From Acinetobacter calcoaceticus (GTDB lineage Bacteria > Pseudomonadota > Gammaproteobacteria > Pseudomonadales > Moraxellaceae), in contig NZ_SLVJ01000002.1 of NCBI RefSeq assembly GCF_004345325.1, positions 209,621 to 273,620 of the forward strand: 64,000 bases of DNA, written 5' to 3'. Of the stretch, positions 27,116 to 37,245 are shown one piece after another. Each line of letters opens with the position of its first letter. The stretch's first letter is position 1. Below the pieces are notes generated by a model that had not been told where the DNA came from, ran no database searches, and worked only from the letters and a program-made list of their open reading frames with translations. The position numbers were made by a program, and so were the translations under genes.

Positions 27116-27442
27116 TTATTTGTTGGCTAGATGTGCGTGACGAACGAGGTTTGAAAGTTTTTGGTTTTGCTGCTTAGATTTTTTGTAGAGTAAAGCAACT
27201 TTACCGATACGTTGAACCACTTCAGCTTCGGTATCTTGGGCTAATTTGTCAATTGCTTCACCACGAGCTTCACGATCTTCTGCTGCGACTTTGATTTTGA
27301 TCAACTCATGATCATTCAATGCACGCGTGGTTTCTTCGATGACAGCTTCAGTTAAGCCTTGTCCACCAATCATGACCACAGGGTTGAGAGCGTGCCCAAT
27401 TTGACGTAAACGTTTACGTTCTTGGATAGATAAAGCTGCCAT
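27116..27442 (-). CDS. yhbY: YhbY-family CRM-domain RNA-binding protein
   Basis: A 108-residue single CRM domain protein associated with the 50S precursor in E. coli. The hallmark GxxG loop is GGQG at about residues 27-30, with the conserved RQIGHALNPVVMIG before it and NDHELIKIKV after it. The C-terminal tail is basic. It is divergent from rlmE, another large-subunit maturation gene, as in many gammaproteobacteria where yhbY neighbours rlmE-ftsH. A DOMON-like gene follows 12 bp downstream. Confidence 0.93.
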   Translation of the reverse strand: MAALSIQERKRLRQIGHALNPVVMIGGQGLTEAVIEETTRALNDHELIKIKVAAEDREARGEAIDKLAQDTEAEVVQRIGKVALLYKKSKQQNQKLSNLVRHAHLANK

Positions 27443-27639
27443 ATAAAATTAACCTAGAATTAAAAACGCCCTAGTATAGCAAAAGCGCTATTTAAACGCT
27501 GCATAAATCCAGTAAAAAAGATTTCAAGTAATTATGATGCATGTCAACGTCCTGAGAATTTAGATACAGATGTCTACTGCAATAGTCACTATTTTCACGT
27601 ACAATTAAAAAAGAGAACATATTGTGTATTTAGAGAGTT

Positions 27640-28290
27640 ATGGCAACACGCATTACCAACCAAAAGTTATCTAAAAGTAGTCGTGCGTGGATGAGAGAGC
27701 ATTTAGACGACCCTTTTGTAAAAAAAGCACAAAAGGAAGGCTATCGTGCTCGCGCAGCGTACAAGCTACTTGAAATTCAGGAAAAATATAAACTGATTAA
27801 ACCCGGTATGACGGTGGTCGATCTCGGCGCTGCTCCAGGAAGTTGGTCGCAAATTGCGGGCAACTTGGTGGGAAGCAAAGGTTTGGTGATTGCTTCTGAC
27901 ATTCTAGAAATGGACGCCTTACCTGACGTTACATTTTTACAGGGCGATTTCAGAGAGCAAGAATTTTTCGATGAATTGTTAAATATTTTAAATGGACGCA
28001 TGGTAGACGTTGTAATTTCAGATATGGCCCCCAATACATCAGGTAACAAAGCCGTTGATCAACCACGCCAAATTTATTTATGTGAACTTGCTCTAGATTT
28101 TGCCAATAAGGTGTTAGACCCCAAAGGGCAATTTGTGGTAAAAGTATTCCAAGGCGTTGGTTTTGATGAATTTCGAAAGCAGGTGGTGAATAGTTTTGAT
28201 GTCCTAAAAACGGCTAAACCTGCAGCCTCACGGGCTCGTTCGAAAGAGGTTTTTTTAATTGGACAGGGCCGTAAAAAGGTATCGCAATAA
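27640..28290 (+). CDS. rlmE: 23S rRNA 2'-O-methyltransferase RlmE (FtsJ)
   Basis: A 216-residue SAM-dependent enzyme that methylates the 2'-hydroxyl of U2552 in the A-loop of 23S rRNA. The SAM pocket VVDLGAAPGSWSQ is at residues 59-71, and the catalytic K-D-K-E set is expected from SRAWMREH, VISDMAPN, FVVKVFQG and SKEVFLIG. Length is normal. It is followed by ftsH after 137 bp, the usual heat-shock-linked arrangement. AGAG precedes ATG 27640. Confidence 0.96.
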   Translation: MATRITNQKLSKSSRAWMREHLDDPFVKKAQKEGYRARAAYKLLEIQEKYKLIKPGMTVVDLGAAPGSWSQIAGNLVGSKGLVIASDILEMDALPDVTFLQGDFREQEFFDELLNILNGRMVDVVISDMAPNTSGNKAVDQPRQIYLCELALDFANKVLDPKGQFVVKVFQGVGFDEFRKQVVNSFDVLKTAKPAASRARSKEVFLIGQGRKKVSQ

Positions 28291-28427
28291 ACTTTGCTTG
28301 CCAAGTAGCTAAAAATTGTGCATTTTGTATCATTTTTAGAATTTATTGCGAAACTTTCTACTCGCTTTATGTTAAAGGTCATCCGTGTAAGGCATGATCA
28401 GAATTAGATTGATATGGGAATAAAGCT

Positions 28428-30317
28428 TTGAGCGATCTCTTCAAAAATGCCGTGTTGTGGCTCATTATACTGGGTGTACTGATCTTAATTTTCAGTAACA
28501 TCAGTGACCGCAATAAGCCATCAGCGATGAATTATTCTGAATTCGTTGCGGCGGTGAATGCTGGTCAAGTAAAGCAAGTGACAATAGACGGTCCACAAAT
28601 CAGTGGTGAAAAAACCAATGGTACTAAGTTTGAGAGTGTTCGTCCTGCGGTTGAAGATGCTCAACTTATGCCTAGCCTCACCAAAAATAACGTAGTTGTT
28701 GAAGGTACTGCGCCACAGCGTCAAAGCTTATTGATGCAACTGCTTATTGCAAGTTTCCCTGTACTCCTAATTATCCTGTTATTCATGTTCTTTATGCGCA
28801 ACATGGGTGGCGGTGCAGGTGGTAAGAACGGCCCAATGAGTTTTGGTAAGTCAAAGGCAAAAATGCTTTCTGAAGACCAAATCAAAGTCACTTTTACTGA
28901 TGTGGCGGGTTGTGATGAAGCCAAACAAGAAGTTGTTGAAATTGTTGATTTCTTGAAAGATCCAGCGAAATTTAAACGTTTAGGTGCCACGATTCCTAAA
29001 GGTGTACTGATGGTGGGTCCGCCAGGTACAGGTAAAACGCTTCTTGCTAAAGCTATTGCAGGAGAGGCGAAAGTACCGTTCTTTAGTATTTCGGGTTCTG
29101 ACTTCGTGGAAATGTTCGTTGGTGTTGGTGCATCACGTGTCCGTGATATGTTTGAACAAGCGAAACGTCACGCACCATGTATCATCTTTATTGATGAGAT
29201 TGATGCAGTGGGTCGTCATCGTGGTTCAGGTACGGGCGGTGGTCATGATGAGCGTGAGCAAACCTTGAACCAAATGTTGGTTGAAATGGATGGTTTTGAA
29301 GGCAATGAAGGCATTATTGTCATTGCTGCGACTAACCGTGCAGACGTATTGGACAAAGCGTTGCTACGTCCAGGTCGTTTTGACCGTCAAGTGATGGTGG
29401 GTTTACCTGATATTAAAGGTCGAGAGCAAATTCTGACGGTGCATTTGAAAAAATTACCTTCAGTGACAGGCGTAGACTTAAAAGTACTTGCACGTGGTAC
29501 ACCTGGTTTTTCTGGTGCACAACTGGCGAACTTGGTGAACGAGGCAGCCTTGTTTGCTGCACGCCGTAATAAAAATACCGTTGATATGCATGACTTTGAA
29601 GACGCAAAAGACAAGATCTATATGGGTCCTGAGCGTAAATCAATGGTGATTCGTGAAGAAGAACGTCGTGCGACGGCCTATCATGAATCAGGTCATGCGA
29701 TTGTTGCGGAAATACTTCCAGGAACTGATCCGGTACATAAAGTGACCATTATGCCGCGTGGTTGGGCATTGGGTGTGACTTGGCAATTGCCTGAACACGA
29801 CCAGACCAGCCATTATAAAGATAAGATGTTGAATGAAATTTCTATTCTTTTCGGTGGTCGTATTGCTGAAGAAATCTTTATTAACCAGCAATCAACCGGT
29901 GCATCCAATGACTTTGAACGAGCGACTAAAATGGCGCGTTCAATGGTAACTAAATATGGTATGTCCGATAAGTTGGGTGTAATGGTCTATGAGGATGATT
30001 CACAACAATCATTCTTGGGCAGCATTGGTAGTCGTACGATTTCTGAGGCAACACAGCAACAAGTTGATGCCGAAGTACGTCGTATTCTGGATGAGCAATA
30101 TAAAGTTGCGTGGGATATCTTGGAAAGTAATAAAGATATTGCACATGCAATGGTTAAAGCTTTGATGGAATGGGAAACTGTAGATCGCGAGCAAATCCGT
30201 GACATCATGGAAGGTCGTGAGCCAAATCCACCTAAAGTCTATATTGCTGAAAATCCAGTGATTGACTTGGTGAAAAATGATGGGCCATCTACACCTCCGC
30301 CATTACCTGTCAGCTAA
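28428..30317 (+). CDS. ftsH: ATP-dependent zinc metalloprotease FtsH
   Basis: A 629-residue membrane-bound AAA+ protease that degrades misfolded membrane proteins and regulators such as LpxC. Two transmembrane helices lie at about residues 7-25 and 100-122 with a periplasmic domain between them. The AAA module has Walker A GPPGTGKT at 197-204, Walker [10 protein letters not shown] and the pore motif [11 protein letters not shown]. The protease has HESGH at 419-423. The tail is proline-rich. The initiation codon appears to be TTG 28428, with GGGA nine to twelve bases upstream; no ATG fits the conserved N-terminus. Confidence 0.97.
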   Translation: MSDLFKNAVLWLIILGVLILIFSNISDRNKPSAMNYSEFVAAVNAGQVKQVTIDGPQISGEKTNGTKFESVRPAVEDAQLMPSLTKNNVVVEGTAPQRQSLLMQLLIASFPVLLIILLFMFFMRNMGGGAGGKNGPMSFGKSKAKMLSEDQIKVTFTDVAGCDEAKQEVVEIVDFLKDPAKFKRLGATIPKGVLMVGPPGTGKTLLAKAIAGEAKVPFFSISGSDFVEMFVGVGASRVRDMFEQAKRHAPCIIFIDEIDAVGRHRGSGTGGGHDEREQTLNQMLVEMDGFEGNEGIIVIAATNRADVLDKALLRPGRFDRQVMVGLPDIKGREQILTVHLKKLPSVTGVDLKVLARGTPGFSGAQLANLVNEAALFAARRNKNTVDMHDFEDAKDKIYMGPERKSMVIREEERRATAYHESGHAIVAEILPGTDPVHKVTIMPRGWALGVTWQLPEHDQTSHYKDKMLNEISILFGGRIAEEIFINQQSTGASNDFERATKMARSMVTKYGMSDKLGVMVYEDDSQQSFLGSIGSRTISEATQQQVDAEVRRILDEQYKVAWDILESNKDIAHAMVKALMEWETVDREQIRDIMEGREPNPPKVYIAENPVIDLVKNDGPSTPPPLPVS

Positions 30318-30343
30318 TTCTAGTCATACTTGAACTAGAAACT

Positions 30344-30373
30344 AAAAGGGCCTCGAAATGAGGCTCTTTTTTT
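30344..30373 (+). terminator. Intrinsic terminator of ftsH
   Basis: An 11-bp stem with one G-U pair (aaaagggcctc with gaggctctttt, loop gaaat) ends in a run of T. It lies 26 bases past the ftsH stop, so folP probably has its own promoter. Confidence 0.88.
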
Positions 30374-30474
30374 TTACTGCATTTTTTCATTTAAGGTCTC
30401 ATTAGAAGTTTTTGCGTAGCTTGGCCAAAATCTTGATGGAGTGGTGTTAGAATTTGACGTTAATTTAAAGAGCA

Positions 30475-31338
30475 ATGGTTTCTAATATGCGTCTTCACTC
30501 GTTGCCTCAGCAGCATCTGGTTTGTGGCCGATTGGCTTTAGATCTATCGCAACCTCAGATTATGGGGATATTAAATGTCACACCAGACTCATTTAGTGAT
30601 GGTGGCAAATATCAGCACTTACAAGGCGCAATTGATCATGCCTTAAACATGATGGCATCGGGTGCGACAGTGATTGATATCGGTGGAGAATCAACACGGC
30701 CTGGCGCAAGTCCAGTGAGCGTTGCAGAGGAATTACAACGCGTTATTCCTGTAGTTGAAGCACTTTCAAAATATGATGTTGTGTTGTCAATAGATACCTC
30801 AACCCCTGAAGTCATACGAGCAGCAGTTCAAGCAGGTGCGCATATTTGGAATGATGTTCGTGGTCTGACACGCCCCAATGCACTGGCAACAGCTGCTGAA
30901 TTGGATATTCCTGTGATCTTGATGCATATGCGTGGTGAGCCGACCACAATGAATAATTTGGATCACTATCAAGATGTCACTTCTGAGGTGATTGCTGAAT
31001 TAAAACTGCGGATAAACAGTGCACTTGAGGCTGGTATACGGGCTGAGAATATATTGATTGATCCGGGTTTTGGCTTTGCTAAAAATGCGACGCAAAATCT
31101 ACAATTGTTAAAAGCGTTTTATCGACTACATGAATTGGGCCTACCTGTAATCTCAGCATTGTCTCGTAAACGCTTTATTGCTGAAGCATTAGGTGGGGCT
31201 GAACCTGAACAACGAGCGGTTGCTTCTGTCGCAGCGCACTTGATTTGTATTCAGCAAGGGGCGTGTATGGTGCGTGTACATGATGTGAAAGCAATGCAGG
31301 ATGCGATTAAGATTTGGCAGGCAATGCAACAGGCATGA
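30475..31338 (+). CDS. folP: Dihydropteroate synthase
   Basis: A 287-residue TIM-barrel enzyme of folate synthesis that joins p-aminobenzoate to hydroxymethyl-dihydropterin pyrophosphate, and is the sulfonamide target. Signatures are MGILNVTPDSFSDGG near residue 30, GGESTRPGA near 66, and LIDPGFGFAKN and ALSRKRFIAEALGG later. ATG 30475 has AAGAG nearby; ATG 30487 is an alternative start. It follows ftsH, as in many gammaproteobacteria, but glmM, which often comes next, is absent here. Confidence 0.95.
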   Translation: MVSNMRLHSLPQQHLVCGRLALDLSQPQIMGILNVTPDSFSDGGKYQHLQGAIDHALNMMASGATVIDIGGESTRPGASPVSVAEELQRVIPVVEALSKYDVVLSIDTSTPEVIRAAVQAGAHIWNDVRGLTRPNALATAAELDIPVILMHMRGEPTTMNNLDHYQDVTSEVIAELKLRINSALEAGIRAENILIDPGFGFAKNATQNLQLLKAFYRLHELGLPVISALSRKRFIAEALGGAEPEQRAVASVAAHLICIQQGACMVRVHDVKAMQDAIKIWQAMQQA

Positions 31339-31350
31339 GCATGGAAAATA

Positions 31351-31378
31351 AAAACCATTCCAGTAGAGGAATGGTTTT
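31351..31378. terminator. Intrinsic terminator, usable from both sides
   Basis: A perfect 11-bp stem (aaaaccattcc with ggaatggtttt, 6-base loop) lies between the convergent folP and lipoprotein genes. Flanking A and T runs serve both directions. Confidence 0.88.
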
Positions 31379-31437
31379 TAGAAATAGCCTAAGTAAGCGA
31401 TTGGTTTACTCTGATTGAGTGAGTAAATGCATCTAGA

Positions 31438-32160
31438 TCAATCAAATATTTTCTGTGCAGCTTGGAAGGGTAAAGTAATCACATCAATGGCAACTGCAAA
31501 AGGGAACAACACCAATTTTTGTAGGCCTGATTTTGCTGTGGCTTTAGAGTGAGTTTCACTTTGGGTGGTATAAATCGAAACACTGTAGGGTTTGCTGAGT
31601 GACTTCATGGTTGATTGCAGTGAATTGACATTGTTGGCAACGGGGTAGACCACACCAGATAGCTTGATATCAAAGCAGAAGCGTTGTGCATTCATGCGCT
31701 TATCACTCGAAGATGTGCACTCTTCAGCGCCATTTTGAATGAAAAACTCTAAATCAGCCTTGGAAATATCTTGTTGTAATTTGACATAAGTCAACGGCAA
31801 GTTGCCATAGAAGTTGCCATCATTCTTCGGTGAATTGAATGAAAGGTCTTTATTGATCTGGATGTTTTTAGGATCGAGTTTGGTGATCAGGTGGACAAAC
31901 TGGCTACCGCCCTGAGTTAAAATGTAGCTATTCTTCTGTCCTGCGATGACTACACTATCGCTTGGAAGATTCGGTTGAGCATGTGCTGGTTTACCAAAGG
32001 CGACAACAGTATCTTCAACCAAATTTACCTTTGCAGTTGTGGTATAGCTACCGGTATCTTTGTTCATTAGGGTTGAAGTGGCACATCCAGTGAGACCTAA
32101 ACTTGCAAGACCACATAGTAATAATGGTGATTTCATTCTTTTAAACATAGACGTCAACAT
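31438..32160 (-). CDS. Putative lipoprotein, family not identified
   Basis: A 240-residue predicted lipoprotein. The N-terminus has a signal with lipobox LTGC at residues 23-26. The middle lacks recognisable motifs and carries a Cys pair (ECTSSSDKRMNAQRFCFD) that may form a disulfide. The C-terminal segment FPFAVAIDVITLPFQA resembles the ending of YceK/YidQ-type lipoproteins, which is the only family hint. A nearer in-frame Met at residue 6 or 9 could be the start. It is monocistronic and convergent with folP. Confidence 0.7.
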   Translation of the reverse strand: MLTSMFKRMKSPLLLCGLASLGLTGCATSTLMNKDTGSYTTTAKVNLVEDTVVAFGKPAHAQPNLPSDSVVIAGQKNSYILTQGGSQFVHLITKLDPKNIQINKDLSFNSPKNDGNFYGNLPLTYVKLQQDISKADLEFFIQNGAEECTSSSDKRMNAQRFCFDIKLSGVVYPVANNVNSLQSTMKSLSKPYSVSIYTTQSETHSKATAKSGLQKLVLFPFAVAIDVITLPFQAAQKIFD

Positions 32161-32428
32161 TGCTTTAACTCTTTAGGTATTCATTTGGTTTATATCATTT
32201 CCATTACAAGATGTTAAGTTTAAAGTGCTCATTCTAATCTGAGTGCATGTTGGGTAAAATCAACAAAACAGCTTCATAGCATGCTTTGTATAGGGTAACG
32301 TTCGAAAAAAGGACGATAACTCATGTTGATTGTGATTTAATCAATAAAGTTTGTACTTATGCATTGTAATTTGAGGCCAAGCTTTTTATTATGGCTCGCC
32401 TGTCATCGGCGATCTGTGGAATCGAATC

Positions 32429-33073
32429 TTGAGTAATTTTCTAACTGAACATCTGATCCATCGTGATGACGCATTTATGCTTATCCATAAGCCTGCAGGT
32501 CTACTGACCGTGCCAGGAAGAACACCTGATTTACAGGATTGTTTAATTAATCGTTTACTCGATTGTGAACCACGAACTTTATTGATTCATCGACTCGATC
32601 GAGATACCTCTGGTTTGTTGGTTTTTGCATTGAATAAAGCGGCTCAAACCCATATCTCACGTCAGTTTCAACAACGCCAAACGGATAAAACCTACCAAGC
32701 TTTGGTTGCAGGTCAACTGCAGGGTGAAGGAACCATTGATATACCTGTGGTCTATGATCCTACGCGTCCACCTTTGCACCAAGTTGATGTCGATGCGGCA
32801 AAACCAGCATTAACCCATTGGAAAAGTTTGGAGCAACTGAGTGTAAATAGCTATCCTGTAACGCGAGTAGAGTTGACTCCAATTACAGGGCGTTCCCATC
32901 AGTTGCGTGTGCATATGCAGTATTTGGGTCATCCAATTATCGGAGACACTTTATATGCAACGCCTGAGCAACAACTATTAAGTTCTAGATTGTGTTTACA
33001 TGCACAACAACTGAGTTTTGAACATCCAATGACGGCACAACGCATGGATTTTACTTGCGAAGTCCCATTTTAA
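32429..33073 (+). CDS. RluA-family RNA pseudouridine synthase
   Basis: A 214-residue pseudouridine synthase. The catalytic motif HRLDRDTSG is at residues 54-62 with Asp57 as nucleophile. KPAGLLTVPG near residue 21 and GRSHQLRVHM near 148 complete the fold. There is no S4 domain, and the length matches E. coli RluA (position 746 of 23S rRNA and position 32 of tRNAs), so RluA-like specificity is likely but not proven. The start is TTG 32429; no upstream ATG preserves the conserved N-terminus. It precedes rapA on the same strand. Confidence 0.88.
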   Translation: MSNFLTEHLIHRDDAFMLIHKPAGLLTVPGRTPDLQDCLINRLLDCEPRTLLIHRLDRDTSGLLVFALNKAAQTHISRQFQQRQTDKTYQALVAGQLQGEGTIDIPVVYDPTRPPLHQVDVDAAKPALTHWKSLEQLSVNSYPVTRVELTPITGRSHQLRVHMQYLGHPIIGDTLYATPEQQLLSSRLCLHAQQLSFEHPMTAQRMDFTCEVPF

Positions 33074-33226
33074 GTTAAAATGTTTTAAACACTCATCGAT
33101 AACACTCACTATTTTGTGAGCTTTATGTCAAAATATATCGTTGTTAGACATCAACTGCAGCCCAAAACATAATCGCTTTTGGGTGTTTGCTTGATTGTCC
33201 TCATATAGATTAAGGTGGAAAAAAAA

Positions 33227-36055
33227 TTGCATCAATTTGCTATCGGTCAACGTTGGTTATCGGACACGGAAACAGAACTTGGGTTAGGTGTACTTATTGA
33301 CGTTGATGAGCGGTCGATCAGTATTTTATTTCCAAAAAGTGATGAAACACGGGTCTATGCACGCAATAATGCACCATTATCGCGGATCGTGTTTAACGTC
33401 AATGATGAAATTAAAGACCAAGAAGGCAATCAATGGATTGTTGAATCATTTGATGATCAACGTGGTGTAATTCGCTATAACGTCATGCGAACTTTGGCCA
33501 ATGGTGATATTGAACACAAGGCACTGAATGAAACCCGTATTGGTGCTCAAATTCAGTTGTCTAAACCGCTAGAACGGTTATTGGCAAGTCAAATTGACTA
33601 TAAAGAGTGGTATGACCTGCGTATTGAAGCTTTGCAAATGCAAGCTGGTATGCAAACCAGCCCTCTACGCGGCATGATTGGATCACGTGTTGGTCTGATT
33701 CCGCACCAATTGTATATTGCACATGAAGTCGGTAAACGTTTCGCACCGCGTGTACTGTTGGCGGATGAAGTTGGACTGGGTAAAACCATTGAAGCAGGGC
33801 TGATTATTCATCAGCAGCTTAAAACAGGCCGTTCGGAACGTATTCTGATTTTGGTTCCAGATTCACTGCAGTATCAGTGGATGATTGAAATGCGTCGTCG
33901 TTTCAATTTGCAATTTTCCTTATTTGATTTGACCCGTACTGCTGCAATTAAAGAGCATGATCCTGAACTCAATCCATTTTTAACTGAGCAATGTATTATC
34001 GCCAGTGTTGACCTGATGGTTGACCATGATGATTTACGTGAACAAGCAGTTGAAGCGGGCTTTGATTTGTTGGTGGTCGATGAAGCACATCACTTGATGT
34101 GGAATGAGGAAGAGGGCGGCAATGACCGTTATGACCTGATTGAAGAGTTGGCTCAACAAACTGCTGGGGTATTGTTGCTGACCGCTACGCCAGAGCAACT
34201 CGGCGTTGAAAGTCATTTTGCACGATTGCGTTTACTCGATCCACAACGCTTTAGTTCGCTTGAGCGGTTCTTGGATGAAGAGCAACAGTATCAACAAACA
34301 GCGCAAATCGCTGAAGTGTTAATGTCTGATTTGCCACTTGATGTTACACATATTGATGCCATCGAAACCTTATTAGATCGTCGTATTGAGGATGAGCCTG
34401 AACAACGCTTTCGCTCGATTCATGAATTGCTTGATCGACATGGTACTGGACGCATATTGTTCCGTAACACCCGTGAAGCGATCCAAGGTTTTCCTGGTCG
34501 TGATTGCCTTCCTGCGCCATTGGCTGCACCTGAGCATTGGTCAAAGGATGGGAAGTTACGTGAGCAAATGTGGCCTGAAGAATCGCAACTTGATGGCGCA
34601 TGGTTAGAACAAGATCCGCGTGTGACGTGGATGATGGAGTTCTTGCGTAAAGAGTTAAAGCATAAAAAAGTATTGCTGATTGCCCGCAGTGGCCCAGTGG
34701 TAGAAGCACTGGAAAATGTATTGCGTTTGCATGCGGGTATTCGTACTGCCATGTTCCATGAAGGCATGAGCTTGCTAGAGCGTGACCAAGCGGCTGCCTA
34801 TTTTGCTGAAGATTCTTATGGCGCACAGATCTTATTGTGTTCTGAGATTGGTTCTGAAGGCCGTAACTTCCAGTTCGCCTCAGACCTGATCTTATTTGAC
34901 TTGCCAGCAAATCCAGATGTACTCGAACAGCGTATCGGACGCTTAGATCGTATTGGTCAGGAAAATCGCATCCAGATCCATGTACCGTATTTGATCGGCA
35001 CTGCACAAGAGCGCATGTTCCGTTGGTATAACGAAGCGTTAAATATTTTCTCTAATATTTCTCCAACGGCTCAAACTTTACAAGAAAACTTTATTGTGCA
35101 GTTGAAGGATTGTTTGCTTGCAGACCTTGGTCCTCAATTTGAAACGCTGTTGGAAAATGTCAGTGTGCAACGTGAGGCACTTGAGGTTGAGTTACAAGAT
35201 GGCCGAGATCGTTTGCTAGAGTACAACTCTTGTCGTCCTATCGTGGCACAAGAAATCGTACAGGCATTGGAAAATTACGACGATAACAGTACTTTACCAA
35301 TGTTTATGAAGCGCTTTATGGCTTCGACCAATATTGATTTTGATGAGCAAAGCAACGGTACGGTGATTATCAAGCCAACGGATCAAATGCAGGTGCAAGG
35401 CTTAAGTCTCGATGAAGACGGCATGACCGTGACCTTCTATCGTGATCAAGCGCTGATTCGTGAAGATGCACAGTATTTGACTTTGGAGCATCCATTCACC
35501 GAAAGCGTGATGGAAATGGTTCAAACGCAGTCTTTTGGTAGCACCAACGTTGCGATCTTAAAAACCAATGCCATGAAGCAAGGTTCTGTCTTGCTTGAAG
35601 TGTGGTTTAAAGTCGATGTGATTGCACCGAAGGCATTGAATCTACCTGCAAGTTTACCGACGCAGTTGATTCGTGTGCTACTCAGTGAAAATGGTCAAGA
35701 TCTATCTAAGAAGATTGATCCAGAAATCATTAAACCTTATCTGCATCATTTGGATGGAAACAGTTGCCGTCAGGTGGTCAAAGCACGTCGTGATGTGGTT
35801 GAACAGCGTTATGCGCAAGCTTTAGAGATTGCAAAAACAGCATTACCTGAATTGCAACAGCAAGCCAAATCAATCTACAGCTCGAAATGGCAGTATGAGA
35901 TTGACCGTTTGACCTATCTTAAACAGTTCAATCCAAGTATTCGTGCCGATGAAATTCAGCGTCTAGAAAAGTTCCAAAAAGAAGGCGTTGAGTTACTTGA
36001 TGGTTTGGCTGTAACGCCAGAAGCAATTCGTTTAATCGTCGTGGTCAAGCCTTAA
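33227..36055 (+). CDS. rapA: RNA polymerase-associated ATPase RapA
   Basis: A 942-residue Swi2/Snf2-type ATPase that recycles RNA polymerase. The N-terminal Tudor-like domains are followed by Walker A LLADEVGLGKT (catalytic lysine about residue 186), VVDEAHH, and a helicase C domain ending QRIGRLDRIGQ near residue 570. The C-terminal domains reach VVVKP. TTG 33227 is chosen: AAGGTGGA lies seven bases upstream, and the resulting N-terminus (MHQFAIGQRW) aligns with MPFTLGQRW of E. coli RapA. The GTG at 33215 would overlap that ribosome site. Confidence 0.93.
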   Translation: MHQFAIGQRWLSDTETELGLGVLIDVDERSISILFPKSDETRVYARNNAPLSRIVFNVNDEIKDQEGNQWIVESFDDQRGVIRYNVMRTLANGDIEHKALNETRIGAQIQLSKPLERLLASQIDYKEWYDLRIEALQMQAGMQTSPLRGMIGSRVGLIPHQLYIAHEVGKRFAPRVLLADEVGLGKTIEAGLIIHQQLKTGRSERILILVPDSLQYQWMIEMRRRFNLQFSLFDLTRTAAIKEHDPELNPFLTEQCIIASVDLMVDHDDLREQAVEAGFDLLVVDEAHHLMWNEEEGGNDRYDLIEELAQQTAGVLLLTATPEQLGVESHFARLRLLDPQRFSSLERFLDEEQQYQQTAQIAEVLMSDLPLDVTHIDAIETLLDRRIEDEPEQRFRSIHELLDRHGTGRILFRNTREAIQGFPGRDCLPAPLAAPEHWSKDGKLREQMWPEESQLDGAWLEQDPRVTWMMEFLRKELKHKKVLLIARSGPVVEALENVLRLHAGIRTAMFHEGMSLLERDQAAAYFAEDSYGAQILLCSEIGSEGRNFQFASDLILFDLPANPDVLEQRIGRLDRIGQENRIQIHVPYLIGTAQERMFRWYNEALNIFSNISPTAQTLQENFIVQLKDCLLADLGPQFETLLENVSVQREALEVELQDGRDRLLEYNSCRPIVAQEIVQALENYDDNSTLPMFMKRFMASTNIDFDEQSNGTVIIKPTDQMQVQGLSLDEDGMTVTFYRDQALIREDAQYLTLEHPFTESVMEMVQTQSFGSTNVAILKTNAMKQGSVLLEVWFKVDVIAPKALNLPASLPTQLIRVLLSENGQDLSKKIDPEIIKPYLHHLDGNSCRQVVKARRDVVEQRYAQALEIAKTALPELQQQAKSIYSSKWQYEIDRLTYLKQFNPSIRADEIQRLEKFQKEGVELLDGLAVTPEAIRLIVVVKP

Positions 36056-36104
36056 TGGATAAGGGGGTAACATTTCAATGTTAACCCTGCCACGCTAAGC
36101 CATA

Positions 36105-36131
36105 AAAAAAGCACCAATAGGTGCTTTTTTT
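36105..36131. terminator. Bidirectional terminator of rapA and the AI-2E transporter
   Basis: An 11-bp stem (aaaaaagcacc with ggtgctttttt, loop aata) between convergent genes. Long A and T tracts on both sides allow use in either direction. Confidence 0.88.
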
Positions 36132-36180
36132 ATAACATCTGCACCTCTATAACGTTAAGGTCTGCAGCGAGAAAAGTGGT

Positions 36181-37197
36181 CTAGATCAATTCTGCTTCTT
36201 TAAGTTCGAGTTTGAGATAAGCATAGAAAATCGGAGCAACGATCAAGCCGCCTAAACCAAAAATGGATTCACAGGCCAACATTGCCAACAACACTTCCCA
36301 AGATTTGGCGCGTATCTTGGTTCCAATAATCTGAGCATTAATAAAGTACTCAAGTTTATGAATCAAGATCAGATAGGACAATGAAGTCACAGCAACGGCC
36401 ATGGAAATGGTCATGCCTGCAAGTGTGATCAAGGTATTGGATACCAGATTACCCACGATCGGGATTAAGCCGAATAAAAAGGTCAATATGGTTAAGGTTT
36501 TGGCAAAGGGAAGATGAACATCAAAAAGCGGTAATATAGCGTGGGCAAACACCATAAAAAGTAAGGTGTTAATACTGGATATTTTGATCTGTGCAAATAC
36601 GACGTTTTTAAATGAAGTCGATAAGTTGTTGATACGTTGCATAATTGCACGTAGAAACACGGGGCGATGTGCTGTGGGATTGAGTTGGCTGAGGGATACC
36701 AAGATCGCCACGATCATACCTATAATCATGGTGGCAAAGTTGTGTAATAGATCAGTACCGGTATGTTTAAGCGTGGAGACATTATCCTTCAGCAACATAA
36801 AGATATGATCTTTGATCTCAGTCAAACTATAGGGAATGAAACTCGGAATATACTGCACAATTTCAAGCTGTAAGCGTTGTAACGCAAGATCAACGCGGTG
36901 ACTCATCAATGCACCACGAGCACCTTGTAGATCATAAAGCACAAAGCTGACCAAGCTACTAATCGCTACGCCGAGAAAAGTCACCACGATAATGCTTAAT
37001 ACTATACTGATTGATAAGCGGGCACGTTGCCCACCAATGTATTTTTCTAAGTAATTACCCAAACTATTGATGATCTCGTAAGTCACAAAACCCGCAAAAA
37101 AACAGGCCAATAGTCGTAGAGGAATCAAGGTGACCAAAAAAAGCAGCATTAGAATATAGCTGGCAATGATGCTTTGACGATCATTTAAAATTTTCAT
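36181..37197 (-). CDS. AI-2E (PerM)-family transporter
   Basis: A 338-residue inner-membrane protein with about seven to eight hydrophobic segments. It shows the PerM pattern in the second half, FLFGLIPIVGNLVSNTLIT, and GLGGLIVAPIFYAYLKLEL near the C-terminus. Members export autoinducer-2 or act as Na+/H+ antiporters in some species; most are uncharacterised. ATG 37197 with GGGA upstream is preferred over the TTG five codons earlier. It lies 48 bp downstream of fabR on the same strand, so cotranscription is possible. Confidence 0.85.
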   Translation of the reverse strand: MKILNDRQSIIASYILMLLFLVTLIPLRLLACFFAGFVTYEIINSLGNYLEKYIGGQRARLSISIVLSIIVVTFLGVAISSLVSFVLYDLQGARGALMSHRVDLALQRLQLEIVQYIPSFIPYSLTEIKDHIFMLLKDNVSTLKHTGTDLLHNFATMIIGMIVAILVSLSQLNPTAHRPVFLRAIMQRINNLSTSFKNVVFAQIKISSINTLLFMVFAHAILPLFDVHLPFAKTLTILTFLFGLIPIVGNLVSNTLITLAGMTISMAVAVTSLSYLILIHKLEYFINAQIIGTKIRAKSWEVLLAMLACESIFGLGGLIVAPIFYAYLKLELKEAELI

Positions 37198-37245
37198 GTG
37201 TAATGATCCCAAATCGCATTAAAGTAATAAGTCATTCAGATTGAA

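Noticed and set aside
34344..35006. 220-codon minus-strand frame inside rapA
   Set aside because: It is entirely antisense to an intact, recognisable helicase domain and shows no ribosome site or protein family pattern.
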